Part shown: positions 47,535-57,581 of the stretch, piece after piece
Position numbering within the stretch: the stretch's first letter is position 1
How the letters are laid out: the number at the start of each line of letters is the position of its first letter
Assembly: GCF_014647915.1 (NCBI RefSeq)
Contig: NZ_BMQC01000010.1
Location: 62,001 to 126,000 of the forward strand
Direction: 5' to 3'
Origin: Pilimelia terevasa
GTDB taxonomy: Bacteria; Actinomycetota; Actinomycetes; Mycobacteriales; Micromonosporaceae
DNA: 64,000 nucleotides
The notes under the pieces: model-generated
The model's input: only the letters and a program-made list of their open reading frames with translations
What the model was told of the DNA's origin: nothing
Databases searched by the model: none
Position numbers and translations under genes: made by a program

Positions 47535-48182
47535 TCAGGGGAGGTTCAGGACCCGCAGGTAGTGGGCGCGGTCGCGGTGCATCTGCCAGCCGGGGTCGTC
47601 GGCGTCCGGGCGCCAGTCCATCCGTTCGCCCGCGAAGTGCAGCTCGCCGGCCGCCACGCGCGCGCGCAGCGCCCGACACCAGCTCTCGTCGACCGCGTCG
47701 GTCCGTTCCCAGAGGCCGGCCAGTTCCGCCACGTGCCCCGGTACCGCCCCGGCGTTCGCGTACCGGGCGGCCGCACCGGCCCGGCGCGCGGCGATCGTGT
47801 CGATCCGGGCGGTCAGCCAGGTGAGGAAGTCCGCCCGGGGTACCAGCGGCAGCAGCGCCACCGCGGTGTGGAAGGCCGTGGGCGAGGAGCGGTCGGCGGC
47901 GGTCACGGCCGCGGCGAACAGTCGGCGGAACTCGCCGTCACCGGCCGGGGTCAGCGTGTAGACCGCCACGTGCCGGCTGCCCTCGGGCACCTCGTGCCGG
48001 GCGAGCATCCCCTGCCGCGCCAGCGTGCCGAGCACCGAGTAGATCGACCCGGGTCGCAGGTGCGCCCAGTCCTCGACCTCCCAGGAGATCAGCTCGCGGC
48101 GGATCTGGTACCCGTTGACCGGCGCGAACAGCTTGACGGCGCCGAGCATGAGCAGCCGCGTCTCGTTCGCCGCCACGCGCAC
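47535..48182 (-). CDS. PadR-family transcription regulator
   Basis: 215 residues. N-terminal winged helix (LLMLGAVKLFAPVNGYQIRR, GSIYSVLGTLARQGML, YTLTPAGDGEF) and C-terminal Vir_act_alpha_C-like helices ending GWQMHRDRAHY. Same direction as the exporter, 150 bp upstream, so it likely represses that promoter and perhaps its own. GTG at 48182 with GGAGGG close; the GTG two codons on (48176) has better spacing. Confidence 0.85.
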   Translation of the reverse strand: MRVAANETRLLMLGAVKLFAPVNGYQIRRELISWEVEDWAHLRPGSIYSVLGTLARQGMLARHEVPEGSRHVAVYTLTPAGDGEFRRLFAAAVTAADRSSPTAFHTAVALLPLVPRADFLTWLTARIDTIAARRAGAAARYANAGAVPGHVAELAGLWERTDAVDESWCRALRARVAAGELHFAGERMDWRPDADDPGWQMHRDRAHYLRVLNLP

Positions 48183-48276
48183 CGCCCTCCCTCGCCCGCT
48201 CGCCCGCCAGTCAAGATCACTTCATCGCCTCCGCGAGCGTCCCACGCGCCGGGTGCGTCCCACCACCCGGCCGTCG

Positions 48277-49203
48277 CTACCCGGCGGCGGCCGGCCCGTC
48301 GGGAGCGGCGCCCGGGCCGCCGGACCCGTGGTGCAGCCACTCCCGCAGGCCCGGCCCGGCGTCGGCCGTGAGCGCCGCGAGCCGCGCGTCGTACCGGGCC
48401 AGGTCGGCCGCCGTGAACACGTCCCGCCACTGGCCGCACGTCCCCCGGCGGAAGAACCGGCCGGCGTCGGTGAACATACCCAGCCGCTCGTCCGGCACCA
48501 TCTCGGCCGCCCGGTCGCGCATGGCCGCCAGGGAGGCCGCGGCGACCAGCTCGGGCCAGCGCTCCGGCGGTACGGCGATGTCCAGCCGGCGGGCCAGCGC
48601 CCGCATCGCCCCGCCCAGGTCGCGCGAGAGGTCGGCGTAGTGGAGCAGGACCACGTGCGGCGCGTCCCGGCGCGCCCACGCGTCGGCGAGGTGGTCGACG
48701 ACCCCGGGCAGCCCCTGCGGCGCCTCCCCGTCGGCGTGGGGCGCGCCGTCGATCCAGAGGGCGACGCGGGCGTCCGGGGCGGGCGGGGCCGGCGGCGCGA
48801 AGCCGAACACCCGCTCCACCGCCGCCGGGTCGAGGTTCGCCAGGTGGTGCTCCAGGGAGACCATCACGTCGCGGGGGTCGCGGCCGACCACGATGTACGT
48901 GACGTCCGCGCGCAGCGGCAGGCCGCTCAGCGGGGTGTGCGTCTTGATGAACCGCCGGTGCCGCTGCGCCGCCAGCGCGGCGTGCACCTGCGCCGCGGGG
49001 AGCGCCGTCATGTCCAGCCACGGCGACAGCGCGGTCAGCGGCGCGGGCAGCCGCGGGCGCTGGAAGACCAGCAGCGCCACCAGCATCTGCGTCCAGGTGG
49101 TGCCGCACTTGGCCGGCGTGCTGATCACGATGTCGCCGGGGCGGTGCGCGAAGCCCGCCCAGCGGGCGCTGTCCGAGAAGGAGGTCACTCGACGCGGCGG
49201 CAT
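48277..49203 (-). CDS. PAPS-dependent sulfotransferase
   Basis: 308 residues. Transfers sulfate from PAPS to a hydroxyl or amine. The 5'-phosphosulfate loop is STPAKCGTTWTQ (residues about 28-40) and the 3'-phosphate site VVGRDPRDVMVS with the following Ser/Asn region, plus HTPLSGLPL, where a catalytic His is likely. The C-terminal GTCGQW region is typical for the sulfotransferase_1 group. Substrate unknown. It lies 10 bp from the LOG-like gene on the same strand. Confidence 0.85.
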   Translation of the reverse strand: MPPRRVTSFSDSARWAGFAHRPGDIVISTPAKCGTTWTQMLVALLVFQRPRLPAPLTALSPWLDMTALPAAQVHAALAAQRHRRFIKTHTPLSGLPLRADVTYIVVGRDPRDVMVSLEHHLANLDPAAVERVFGFAPPAPPAPDARVALWIDGAPHADGEAPQGLPGVVDHLADAWARRDAPHVVLLHYADLSRDLGGAMRALARRLDIAVPPERWPELVAAASLAAMRDRAAEMVPDERLGMFTDAGRFFRRGTCGQWRDVFTAADLARYDARLAALTADAGPGLREWLHHGSGGPGAAPDGPAAAG

Positions 49204-49212
49204 CCCCCGACC

Positions 49213-50424
49213 CTAGTCGGCCGGGCCCTCCCGCCCCACCCCCGTGAGGACGGCCACCGCCTCGCGCACGTCGTCGGTGAGGTGCAGCGCGGTCGACAGG
49301 TCGCCGTCCGGGGACAGCCCCAGCAGCGGGCGCAGCAGCGCCTCGACCGGCAGCGTGTGGGTCCAGAAGTGCCGGTCGAGGAAGACGTACGCGCCGCTCA
49401 CGCCGTCGGTGCCGTAGAACGTCTTCGTCGCCGCCTGGAACACCTCCTGCACCGTGCCCGCGCGCCCCGGCGCGAACACGATCCCGCCGCGCGCCAGCCG
49501 CAGGATCGTGTCCTCGCGGATGGCGTTGGAGAAGTACTTGGCGATCCGGCCGGCGAACAGGTTCGCCGGCTCGTGCCCGTACAGCCAGGTCGGGATCGAC
49601 AGGCCGCCGGCCCGCGCCCAGTCGTCCCCGCCGCGGTCGGCGGCCGGGAAGCCGGCGCGGACCTCCAGGGCGGCCGCGGTGTACGGGTCGTGGTCGCCGA
49701 AGTCCGGCGCCCGGGCCAGCCGGTCGATCGCCGCGCCGAGCGCCTCGGCGGGCCGGCCGGACAGGTACGCGCCCAGGTTCGCCGCCTCCATCACCCCGGG
49801 GCCGCCGCCGGTCAGCACGAGCTTGCCGGCGCGGGCCAGCTCCCAGCCGAGGACGGCCGCCATCCGGTACGGCGCGCTGCCCCGGGGCTCGGCGTGCCCG
49901 CCCATCACGCCGACGATCGAGCCCGGGCCGTGCCGGGCCAGCCAGCCGCGGGTGGCGTCGGCCAGCGCGTTGTCGACGCCGTGGTCGTGCATCCGCTGGG
50001 CGAGCGCCTCGCGCACCGCCGGGGTCGCCCCGCCGGCCGCCCGGAAGTGCCGGTACACCACCGTGTCGTACATCCCCGCGAAGCCGTGCGCGGCGAACCC
50101 CGCCGCCAGCTCCGCGGGCGTGTACAGGTGCCCGGGCTGGCTCGGGTAGGGCGCGTCCGCACAGCCCGGGACCACGTGCCCGCCGCGGCGCACCAGGTCC
50201 GCGGGCACCGCCGGGTCGGCGAAGGCGCACGCCACGAACAGCGCGTCGGCGACGTCCACGCCGGCCAGGTCCGGTGCCGCCGGCCCGTCCAGCCGCAGGC
50301 CCTGCACGGTGAGGCCGGCGAGCGTGCCCTTGGCGACGTGGCCGGCCAGCTCGTCGAGGGTCTCGACCTCCCCCTCGGAGGTGTCGGGCAGGGCGGTGAC
50401 ATCCGCCGGTGGTGGAGTCGGCAT
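49213..50424 (-). CDS. LOG-like Rossmann protein with N-terminal extension
   Basis: 403 residues. C-terminal two-thirds carry the lysine-decarboxylase-like LOG fold: LVLTGGGPGVMEAANLGAYL and FAPGRAGTVQEVFQAATKTF (PGGxGTxxE with one Arg for Gly). Cytokinin-activating LOG enzymes are about 190 residues, so the extra N-terminal 150 residues are unusual; they contain a pentapeptide-like stretch (LTVQGLRLDGPAAPDLAG). Actual phosphoribohydrolase activity is inference. ATG at 50424 with TCCGCCGG weak. Divergent with 30 bp from DUF3151. Confidence 0.8.
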   Translation of the reverse strand: MPTPPPADVTALPDTSEGEVETLDELAGHVAKGTLAGLTVQGLRLDGPAAPDLAGVDVADALFVACAFADPAVPADLVRRGGHVVPGCADAPYPSQPGHLYTPAELAAGFAAHGFAGMYDTVVYRHFRAAGGATPAVREALAQRMHDHGVDNALADATRGWLARHGPGSIVGVMGGHAEPRGSAPYRMAAVLGWELARAGKLVLTGGGPGVMEAANLGAYLSGRPAEALGAAIDRLARAPDFGDHDPYTAAALEVRAGFPAADRGGDDWARAGGLSIPTWLYGHEPANLFAGRIAKYFSNAIREDTILRLARGGIVFAPGRAGTVQEVFQAATKTFYGTDGVSGAYVFLDRHFWTHTLPVEALLRPLLGLSPDGDLSTALHLTDDVREAVAVLTGVGREGPAD

Positions 50425-50454
50425 GTCGGCATTGTGCCTGGTTCAATGGCCGTC

Positions 50455-50874
50455 ATGCAGAACCTTCTCCCCCCGCCTCCCGAGACGCGGCTCGTCGGCG
50501 ACCCCGAGGCCGCCGCCGCGCTGGCCGCCGCCGACACCGACGCCGCGTACGCGGCGGTGGCGGGCCGATTCCCCACCTACAGCGACGCCTGGGCGGCGCT
50601 GGCCGCGCGCGCGGCCGAGGCCGGCCAGCCGGTCGCGGCGTACGCCTACGCCCGCACCGGCTACCACCGCGGCCTCGACCAGCTCCGCCGCAGCGGCTGG
50701 AAGGGCCACGGCCCGGTGCCGTGGGCGCACGAGGCCAACCGCGGCTTCCTGCGCTGCCTGCACCACCTCGCCCGGGCGGCCGGCGAGATCGGCGAGGCCG
50801 ACGAGGCCGCCCGCTGCGCCGACTTCCTGCGCGACTGCGACCCGGCCGCCGGGGACGCCCTCGCCTCCGCCTGA
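50455..50874 (+). CDS. DUF3151 family protein
   Basis: 139 residues starting MQNLLPPPPETRLVGD, the family's usual opening; an ATG three codons earlier is possible. WDAWAALAARA-like repeat and a DQLRRSGWKGHGPVPWAHEANRGFLR segment define the family, which is nearly universal in actinobacteria. All-helical, soluble. Function unknown. The gap to the divergent LOG-like gene is only 30 bp, so promoters overlap. Confidence 0.88.
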   Translation: MQNLLPPPPETRLVGDPEAAAALAAADTDAAYAAVAGRFPTYSDAWAALAARAAEAGQPVAAYAYARTGYHRGLDQLRRSGWKGHGPVPWAHEANRGFLRCLHHLARAAGEIGEADEAARCADFLRDCDPAAGDALASA

Positions 50875-50981
50875 GTGACGCCCCTCTCCCGCCCGCGAGG
50901 AATCGAAGTCGGCCGTTGCGGGTAGGAGGTCGGTCCCGGAGCCGTTACGCGCTGCGGGACCAGTGACCATTGGGGAGAGTC

Positions 50982-51593
50982 ATGAAGCACGTACAGCGTT
51001 CGTCCGCCGCGCGGATCGGCGCGGCGGCGGTGCTGCTGGCTGGCGTGGGCACAGCCGCGCCCGCGCACGCCGCCCCGGCCGCCGGCATCGCGCTCGACGC
51101 GACCGTCTTCGAAGGATCGGGCTGCCCCGAGAGCAGCGACGCCGAGGCCGACCTCGACGGCCACCGCCTGCGCCTGCGCTACGAGCGGCTGGCGGCCCGG
51201 GCCGGTGACGGCGGGGGCGCCAGCCAGCGCGCCAACTGCGTCGCCAACCTGAAGCTGACGGTCGCCGAGGGCTGGCAGTACCGCGTCGACCGGCTGTGGC
51301 TGCGCGGCTACGCCGCCCTCGACGAGGACGTCGAGGGCCAGGCCACCGCCACCTACTACTTCGCCGGCTCGCCCGCCACGGGCGAGACCACGGCCGAGCT
51401 GACCGGGCCGTACGACGACGAGTTCTCCCGGTCCGGCGGCGGCGACGGCGCCTGGTCGGAGTGCGGCGCCGACCGCGCGCTGAACATCAACGCCTCGGTG
51501 TTCGTCGAGACCGAGGGCACCGGCGGCGCCGGTGAACTGTCGCTGGGCAACCGGCGCGGCCTGACGGCCGACCTGAAGCTGCGGCGCTGCTGA
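50982..51593 (+). CDS. Secreted DUF4360-like protein (copy 1)
   Basis: 203 residues. Signal peptide (MKHVQRSSAARIGAAAVLLA with AxA cleavage near APAHAAP), then a beta-rich mature domain with four cysteines: GSGCPESS, ANCVANL, SECGADR and a C-terminal LRRC. The pattern YYFAGSPATGE and LTGPYDDEF with NINASVFVE fits DUF4360. ATG at 50982 with GGGGAG eight bases upstream. Followed by a strong terminator, then two paralogues. Function of the family unknown. Confidence 0.82.
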   Translation: MKHVQRSSAARIGAAAVLLAGVGTAAPAHAAPAAGIALDATVFEGSGCPESSDAEADLDGHRLRLRYERLAARAGDGGGASQRANCVANLKLTVAEGWQYRVDRLWLRGYAALDEDVEGQATATYYFAGSPATGETTAELTGPYDDEFSRSGGGDGAWSECGADRALNINASVFVETEGTGGAGELSLGNRRGLTADLKLRRC

Positions 51594-51617
51594 CGCCGGA
51601 GGGCGTCACCACGGATC

Positions 51618-51658
51618 CCTTGCGGGCCGCGCGGTTCCACTCGGCGCGGCCCGCAAGG
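51618..51658 (+). terminator. Terminator, 15-bp perfect stem
   Basis: CCTTGCGGGCCGCGC (51618-51632) pairs with 51644-51658, 11-base loop. It isolates copy 1 from copies 2 and 3. Confidence 0.7.
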
Positions 51659-51828
51659 CTGTCCGGGGGTGGCCGGGAGGCCGTCCCGCGATCGGCCGAA
51701 AGGCTATCCAGAACAGCCACACTGGACTAACTTCCCCTGTGGACGGTCGCGCCACCCGGCCGTACCGCGCGGCGGCGCCGCGGGTGCCGCGCCGCGCGGG
51801 CCACACCACATCCACGGGGGGACACACC

Positions 51829-52449
51829 ATGACGCCTGGCTCCAGATTCGGACTGGTCGCGGCGGTCGCGCTGCTGCCGGCGACGCTGGCGGCGCCCGCC
51901 GCCGCGGCGCCCGGGCCGCCCGACGCCGAGATCGCCGACGCCGTCTTCGTCGGGGCCGGCTGCGACCGGGCGGCGGGCCGGGTGGAGCTGAAGGACGACG
52001 CGCTGCTGATCAGCCCCGGCCGCGCCCTCCAGGTCACCGCGGGCATCCGGGAGAACGGCAACCACGTCCCGCGCGCCACCACCAACTGCCAGGTCAACGT
52101 CAGGTTCGCCAACGCCGCCGGCTGGCAGTTCGCCGTCACGACGGTCGAGGGCGCCGGGCGCAGCGCGCTGGCCCCGGGCGGCTCCGGCCGGTTCATCCTC
52201 ACCTCGTACCTGGCGGGCACCCCCGACACGCTGGAGTCCTCGATCCGCCTGACCGGGCCGACCTGGGGCGACTGGGGGTACAGCGGCGGCAGCTCGCCGA
52301 ACTGGAGCGACTGCGGAGCCACCCGGGCGCTCAACGTCAACACGCGCCTCCAGGTCGAGGCCGGGACGGTCGACCCGGACACGCGCAGCACGATCGGCGT
52401 CAACAGCGAGTCCGGCGTCCGCCTGGTCCTGAGCTGGCGCGCGTGCTGA
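51829..52449 (+). CDS. Secreted DUF4360-like protein (copy 2)
   Basis: 206 residues. ATG at 51829 with GGGGGGAC upstream. Signal peptide GLVAAVALLPATLAAPA. Mature domain keeps four Cys: VGAGCDRA, TTNCQVN, SDCGATR and WRAC at the end; LTGPTWGDWGYSGG aligns with copy 3. Between 51720 and 51828 a possible start at 51739 is not supported by a ribosome site. Confidence 0.8.
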   Translation: MTPGSRFGLVAAVALLPATLAAPAAAAPGPPDAEIADAVFVGAGCDRAAGRVELKDDALLISPGRALQVTAGIRENGNHVPRATTNCQVNVRFANAAGWQFAVTTVEGAGRSALAPGGSGRFILTSYLAGTPDTLESSIRLTGPTWGDWGYSGGSSPNWSDCGATRALNVNTRLQVEAGTVDPDTRSTIGVNSESGVRLVLSWRAC

Positions 52450-52487
52450 GCGGTCGGCGCCACCACCACGACGACACGGGGAGAAGC

Positions 52488-53129
52488 ATGAGACTGCCGA
52501 GGAACCTGCTGGCCGTGGCGCTCGGTGCCGCGCTGCTGCCGGTCGCTGCCGCCGCGCCCGCGCACGCGGCGGCCGACCCGGCGTTCGAGATCACGGAGGT
52601 GCAGGCCACGGGCACCGGCTGCCCGAAGGACTCGCCGGCCCGGGCCGAGGTCCGGGACGGGCGGGTCGTGGTCAGCCCCGGCAAGGGGATGTCGGCGCTC
52701 GCCGGCACCCGGGAGAACGGCGTCTACGTGGCCCGGGCGGTGCGCGCCTGCCAGGTCGGCATGAAGCTCGTGCACGCCGCGGGCTGGCAGGTGTCCGTCC
52801 CGCGGCTCGACGCCGACGGGCGGGCGATGCTGGCCGGCGGCGCCGCCGGCCAGTTCGTGGCCCGCGCCCGGCCGGCCGGCGATGTCGGCGGCCCCGAGGT
52901 GGAGGCGCGGATGGCCGGGCCGACGTGGGGCGGCTGGGGCATCGGCGGCACCGCCCCGGGCCGGTGGAGCGAGTGCGGGGCGGCCCACCAGCTACTCGTC
53001 GACGCGCAGGTCGTCGCCGCGGTGGAGACTGCTGATCGGGAGACCCAGAACGTCGTCCGGGTCAACGGCGACGCGGGCCTCCGGCTGGACCTCGCCTGGC
53101 GGCAGTGCCCATCGGCGCCCCGCGGCTGA
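52488..53129 (+). CDS. Secreted DUF4360-like protein (copy 3)
   Basis: 213 residues. ATG at 52488 with GGGGAGAAG upstream. Signal peptide RLPRNLLAVALGAALLPVAA. Four Cys again: GTGCPKDS, VRACQVG, SECGAAH and WRQC near the end, then a short tail. Copies 2 and 3 share GxRENGxxVxRAxxxCQV and LxGPTWGxWG..G, so they are the closest pair. 38 bp after copy 2, so cotranscribed. The next gene is convergent. Confidence 0.8.
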   Translation: MRLPRNLLAVALGAALLPVAAAAPAHAAADPAFEITEVQATGTGCPKDSPARAEVRDGRVVVSPGKGMSALAGTRENGVYVARAVRACQVGMKLVHAAGWQVSVPRLDADGRAMLAGGAAGQFVARARPAGDVGGPEVEARMAGPTWGGWGIGGTAPGRWSECGAAHQLLVDAQVVAAVETADRETQNVVRVNGDAGLRLDLAWRQCPSAPRG

Positions 53130-53181
53130 CCGGCTGGCGCAGAGCGGCCCGGAGCGGGGGGTGGCCACCCCGTTCCGGGCG

Positions 53182-55116
53182 TCACAGGCCCTCGGCCACG
53201 GCGGCGGCGATGCGCAGCCACGCCTCCCTCGACGCGCCGCTGAGCTGGCCGTACCGCACCGGCTCGCCGGAGTCGACCAGCTTCTCGTACGGGGCCAGCA
53301 GCACCGCCCGGGTACGCGCCGCGAAGTGCTCCTGGATCGCCGGCAGGTCGATGTCCTTGCGGGTGGGTGGCATCGACACCACGGTGACGGCCTGCCGGAC
53401 GAGCCGCCGGCGGCCGGTCTGTTCGAGGTGGTCGAGCATCCGGGCGGCCGGCTCGGCGGAGTCGTTGCGCGCCGACATGGTCACCACGAGCTGGTCGGTC
53501 GCGTCGATCGCGGCCTGCCAGTTCTCGGCGCGGACGTTGTTGCCGGTGTCCACGAAGATCAGCTTGTAGAACCGGGAGACGACCTCGCGCAGCTCGGCGA
53601 ACGCCTGCGCGGTCAGCATCTCCCCGGCGGTCGCCGACTCGTCGGAGGCCAGGACGTCGAACATGCCCTCGCCCTGGGCGCGCACGTACTGCGACAGGTC
53701 GCCGACCCGCCCCTGCGCGCCCGCGAACTGGTCCAGGTCGCGCAGCAGGTCGCGGACGGTGCGGCTGTGGAAGTCCTGCTGCGCGCGCATCCCTAGGGTG
53801 CCCTGGGTCTCGTTGTTGTCCCACGCCAGGACGTAGCCGCCGCGGTGCTGGCCGAACGTCATCGCCGACAGCAGCACCGCCACGGTCTTGCCGGCGCCGC
53901 CCTTGGGGTTGACGACCGTGACCTGGCGCAGCCCGCCGAAGTTGCGCCGGACCGTCTCGACGTACCGGCGGTGCTCCAGCTCCCGCTCGCCGGGGCCGAG
54001 CCGGACCAGCCCCAGCGTGGCCTTGCGGACCGCCGCCCGCGCGCCGCTGGTGGCCAGCGGGTCCGCCGGCCGGGCCGCCCGCCGCCGGGCGAAGTCGTCG
54101 GCGGTGGGGACGGGCCGGGCGTCGACCTCCGGCGGCAGGTCCGCCTCGCGCGCCCAGGCCGGGCCGGCCTGCTGCCGGGGTACCCGCGCCGCCGCCCCCT
54201 CGGCCGCGGCGGCCGTCGGCACCGCCGGTGGCCCGCCCGCCGCGGGTGACCCGGCGGTGCGGTGGGACGGCGGGACGGCCTGGCGGTCGGGGGATCCCTC
54301 CGCCGCGGCGAGCGCGGCGTAGGGGTCGGTCCCGGCCGGCGCGGGCGCGTCGGTAGCGGCGTCGGTCAGGTCCGCCAGGGCCGCGTACGGGTCGTGCGGC
54401 GGCGGGTCGGAACGGCGGTCCGGCGCGTCCCAGGCCTGCGGACCGGCGGGGCGGTGGCGGGCGCCGCGGGTCCCGGCGGGGATCAGCAGCGGCGGGTCCG
54501 CGGCCGGGTCGTCGTAACTGATCGGCAGCAGGTCCTCGGTGGGGGGCTCGATGGCGGCGCGGCGGGCGGCGGCCCGGTCCGGCGGCGCGGCGGCCGTGGG
54601 GACCTCGGCGGTGCCGCGGGTCCGGGTCCGCCGCGGCAGCAGCGGAATGTACGGCCGGCGGGGGTTCGCGGCCGCGCGCTGCTGCGGTACGGCCGCGCGG
54701 TCCGGCGCGGTCGGACGAGGTCGGGGAGCGGCCGGGTGGGGTCCGGGAGCGGCCGGGTGAGGCTCGGCGGCGGCCGGGTGAGGTTCCGGGGCGGCCGGGT
54801 GAGGTTCGGGGGCAACTGGTTGGGGGCCGTGGACGGCCGGGTGGGGTCCGTAGGTGGTCGGGGGCGGTCCGGGGGCGTCCGGCGCGGCGGCGTCCGGCGG
54901 GCGCGGCGGGCTGCCCGGCGGCGTGGACCAGGGGGACGCCGTGCTCCAGGCCGGCGCGGCGGCGCGCCCCGGCGGCGGTGCCGGCGCGGCGCGCTCGGGG
55001 GGCGGCGCGGGTGCGCTTGGCGCCTCGTCGTCGGCGCGCGTGACGTCGGGCGGCCAGAAATCCTGTGTGGAGTGTGCGGTCGTGGTGTTCTCAGGCGTGT
55101 ACGGCTGCTGCGGCAC
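53182..55116 (-). CDS. ParA/MinD-like P-loop ATPase with long proline-rich N-terminus
   Basis: 644 residues. Residues 1 to about 370 are Pro/Ala-rich, with four 21-bp repeats coding PHPAAPE (54731-54814). The C-terminal 235 residues form a deviant-Walker ATPase: NPKGGAGKT (signature Lys and catalytic Lys), LAWDNNETQGTL, KLIFVDTGNN. Conserved TGNN replaces the usual DTPPG. Similar ATPases occur in type VII secretion and in cell-wall/septum machineries of actinomycetes; here no ESX genes are seen, so the role is open. GTG at 55116 behind GGAGGGGGGAGG. Confidence 0.8.
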   Translation of the reverse strand: MPQQPYTPENTTTAHSTQDFWPPDVTRADDEAPSAPAPPPERAAPAPPPGRAAAPAWSTASPWSTPPGSPPRPPDAAAPDAPGPPPTTYGPHPAVHGPQPVAPEPHPAAPEPHPAAAEPHPAAPGPHPAAPRPRPTAPDRAAVPQQRAAANPRRPYIPLLPRRTRTRGTAEVPTAAAPPDRAAARRAAIEPPTEDLLPISYDDPAADPPLLIPAGTRGARHRPAGPQAWDAPDRRSDPPPHDPYAALADLTDAATDAPAPAGTDPYAALAAAEGSPDRQAVPPSHRTAGSPAAGGPPAVPTAAAAEGAAARVPRQQAGPAWAREADLPPEVDARPVPTADDFARRRAARPADPLATSGARAAVRKATLGLVRLGPGERELEHRRYVETVRRNFGGLRQVTVVNPKGGAGKTVAVLLSAMTFGQHRGGYVLAWDNNETQGTLGMRAQQDFHSRTVRDLLRDLDQFAGAQGRVGDLSQYVRAQGEGMFDVLASDESATAGEMLTAQAFAELREVVSRFYKLIFVDTGNNVRAENWQAAIDATDQLVVTMSARNDSAEPAARMLDHLEQTGRRRLVRQAVTVVSMPPTRKDIDLPAIQEHFAARTRAVLLAPYEKLVDSGEPVRYGQLSGASREAWLRIAAAVAEGL

Positions 55117-55185
55117 CGCGGTCCTCCCCCCTCCCGGAAATCCTCCCCGTTCTCCCGGATCCACGGCCAAGGGTGGCACAGACCG

Positions 55186-56133
55186 TCAGTGCGCGTACAC
55201 CGCCCAGGCGCCCGGCTCCGTCCACCATGCTCGCTTGCGGGCGAGGTTTCCGCTCACCCCGTCGTCGTTGAACGGCAGCGCGGCGGTCGGCGTGACCGAC
55301 ACCGCCCGGCCGCGCGCGCGGCGGACCTCGACCCGCGGCCGCCGCCGTCCGAACGGCCCCCGGGCCACCACCGGGATGGCGACGGCGACGTCCACCACGC
55401 CGTCGGCGGGGTCGGGGTCGCGCACCATCGGCACGCCGCCGACGGTCGCGTAGCCGGCGGCGTTGGCGATGACGGTCGCCACCACCGGGTCGGCGCCGTC
55501 GGTCAGCAGGACGTCGTCCACCTCGACCCGGCCGCGCCACGGCAGCGCCCGCCCGTGGTCGTCGGCGCCGCCCAGCAGCGCCCCGTCGAGGGTCACCGAG
55601 CCGCTGTCGGTACGCAGCAGGTCCAGGCGGCGGGACCGGCCCCCGAGGACCGCGGCGGCCACGTCGGCCGGCTCCCGGGGCAGCCCGAGCTGCGCGGCGA
55701 GGTCGGTGTCCGAGGGGCCGAGGGGGAGGATCGCCAGCGGCGGCAGGTCCGGCACCGTCCGGGTGGCGGGCAGGTCGGCGGGGCGGCGGCTCGGCGGCGG
55801 TGCGTACCGGCGGACCAGCCGGCGCACGACCGCGCGGAGCTGGCCGTCCGCGGCGGTGGCGACCACCAGGCGCGGCCCGTCGGCCGCCGGCCAGGCGAGG
55901 CCGTCGGGCCGGCCGGGGCCGTCGCCCGCGGCCAGCACGTCGTCGATCTCCGCGTTCGAGGCGGCGGTCACCGTGCGCACCCGCGCGCCCGCCGCGGTCA
56001 GCGCCTGGGCACACGCCAGCACCGGTGTCCGCGGGCGCTCCGGGCCGCAGCCGCCGCCCTCGCCGCAGCAACCGCCCGCACAGCCGCCACCAGGGCTTTC
56101 GTCACCGAGTGAGAGAATGACGACGTCGGGCAC
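55186..56133 (-). CDS. Diacylglycerol-kinase-like protein with altered catalytic motifs
   Basis: 315 residues. N-terminal Cys-rich stretch (GGCAGGCCGEGGGCG, five Cys), then a lipid-kinase-like domain: RLVVATAADGQLRAVV aligns with the family GGDGT segment but has Ala-Ala-Asp-Gly-Gln, and LAILPLGPSDTDLAAQLGLP aligns with PLGTGNDFA but has Gly-Pro-Ser-Asp-Thr. The C-terminal domain (VEVDDVLLTDGADPV etc.) fits the YegS/DgkB beta-sandwich. So it may be inactive or specialised. GTG at 56133 with GTAGGAGGAG upstream; an earlier in-frame start at 56169 lacks one. Confidence 0.72.
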   Translation of the reverse strand: MPDVVILSLGDESPGGGCAGGCCGEGGGCGPERPRTPVLACAQALTAAGARVRTVTAASNAEIDDVLAAGDGPGRPDGLAWPAADGPRLVVATAADGQLRAVVRRLVRRYAPPPSRRPADLPATRTVPDLPPLAILPLGPSDTDLAAQLGLPREPADVAAAVLGGRSRRLDLLRTDSGSVTLDGALLGGADDHGRALPWRGRVEVDDVLLTDGADPVVATVIANAAGYATVGGVPMVRDPDPADGVVDVAVAIPVVARGPFGRRRPRVEVRRARGRAVSVTPTAALPFNDDGVSGNLARKRAWWTEPGAWAVYAH

Positions 56134-56167
56134 GGCCGGTGCTCCTCCTACCTTCGAGGGATGTGCC

Positions 56168-56194
56168 ACCCGCGGGTGACGCGGTTGTTAGCCT
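56168..56194. promoter_or_regulatory. purA promoter region with 12-bp palindrome
   Basis: CACCCGCGGGTG (56168-56179) is a perfect palindrome in the 124-bp divergent gap. TAGCCT (56189-56194) may be the purA -10, with the palindrome at the -35 position. Candidate operator. Confidence 0.4.
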
Positions 56195-56251
56195 GGCACA
56201 CCGGGCTCGCCGATCGGTCGCCACCTGGGCACCCGGCCCGCACGGAAGTGA

Positions 56252-57547
<1,296 letters not shown>

Positions 57548-57581
57548 CGCCGCGGCCGGCTGCCTAGGCTCCGGTCGCGTT

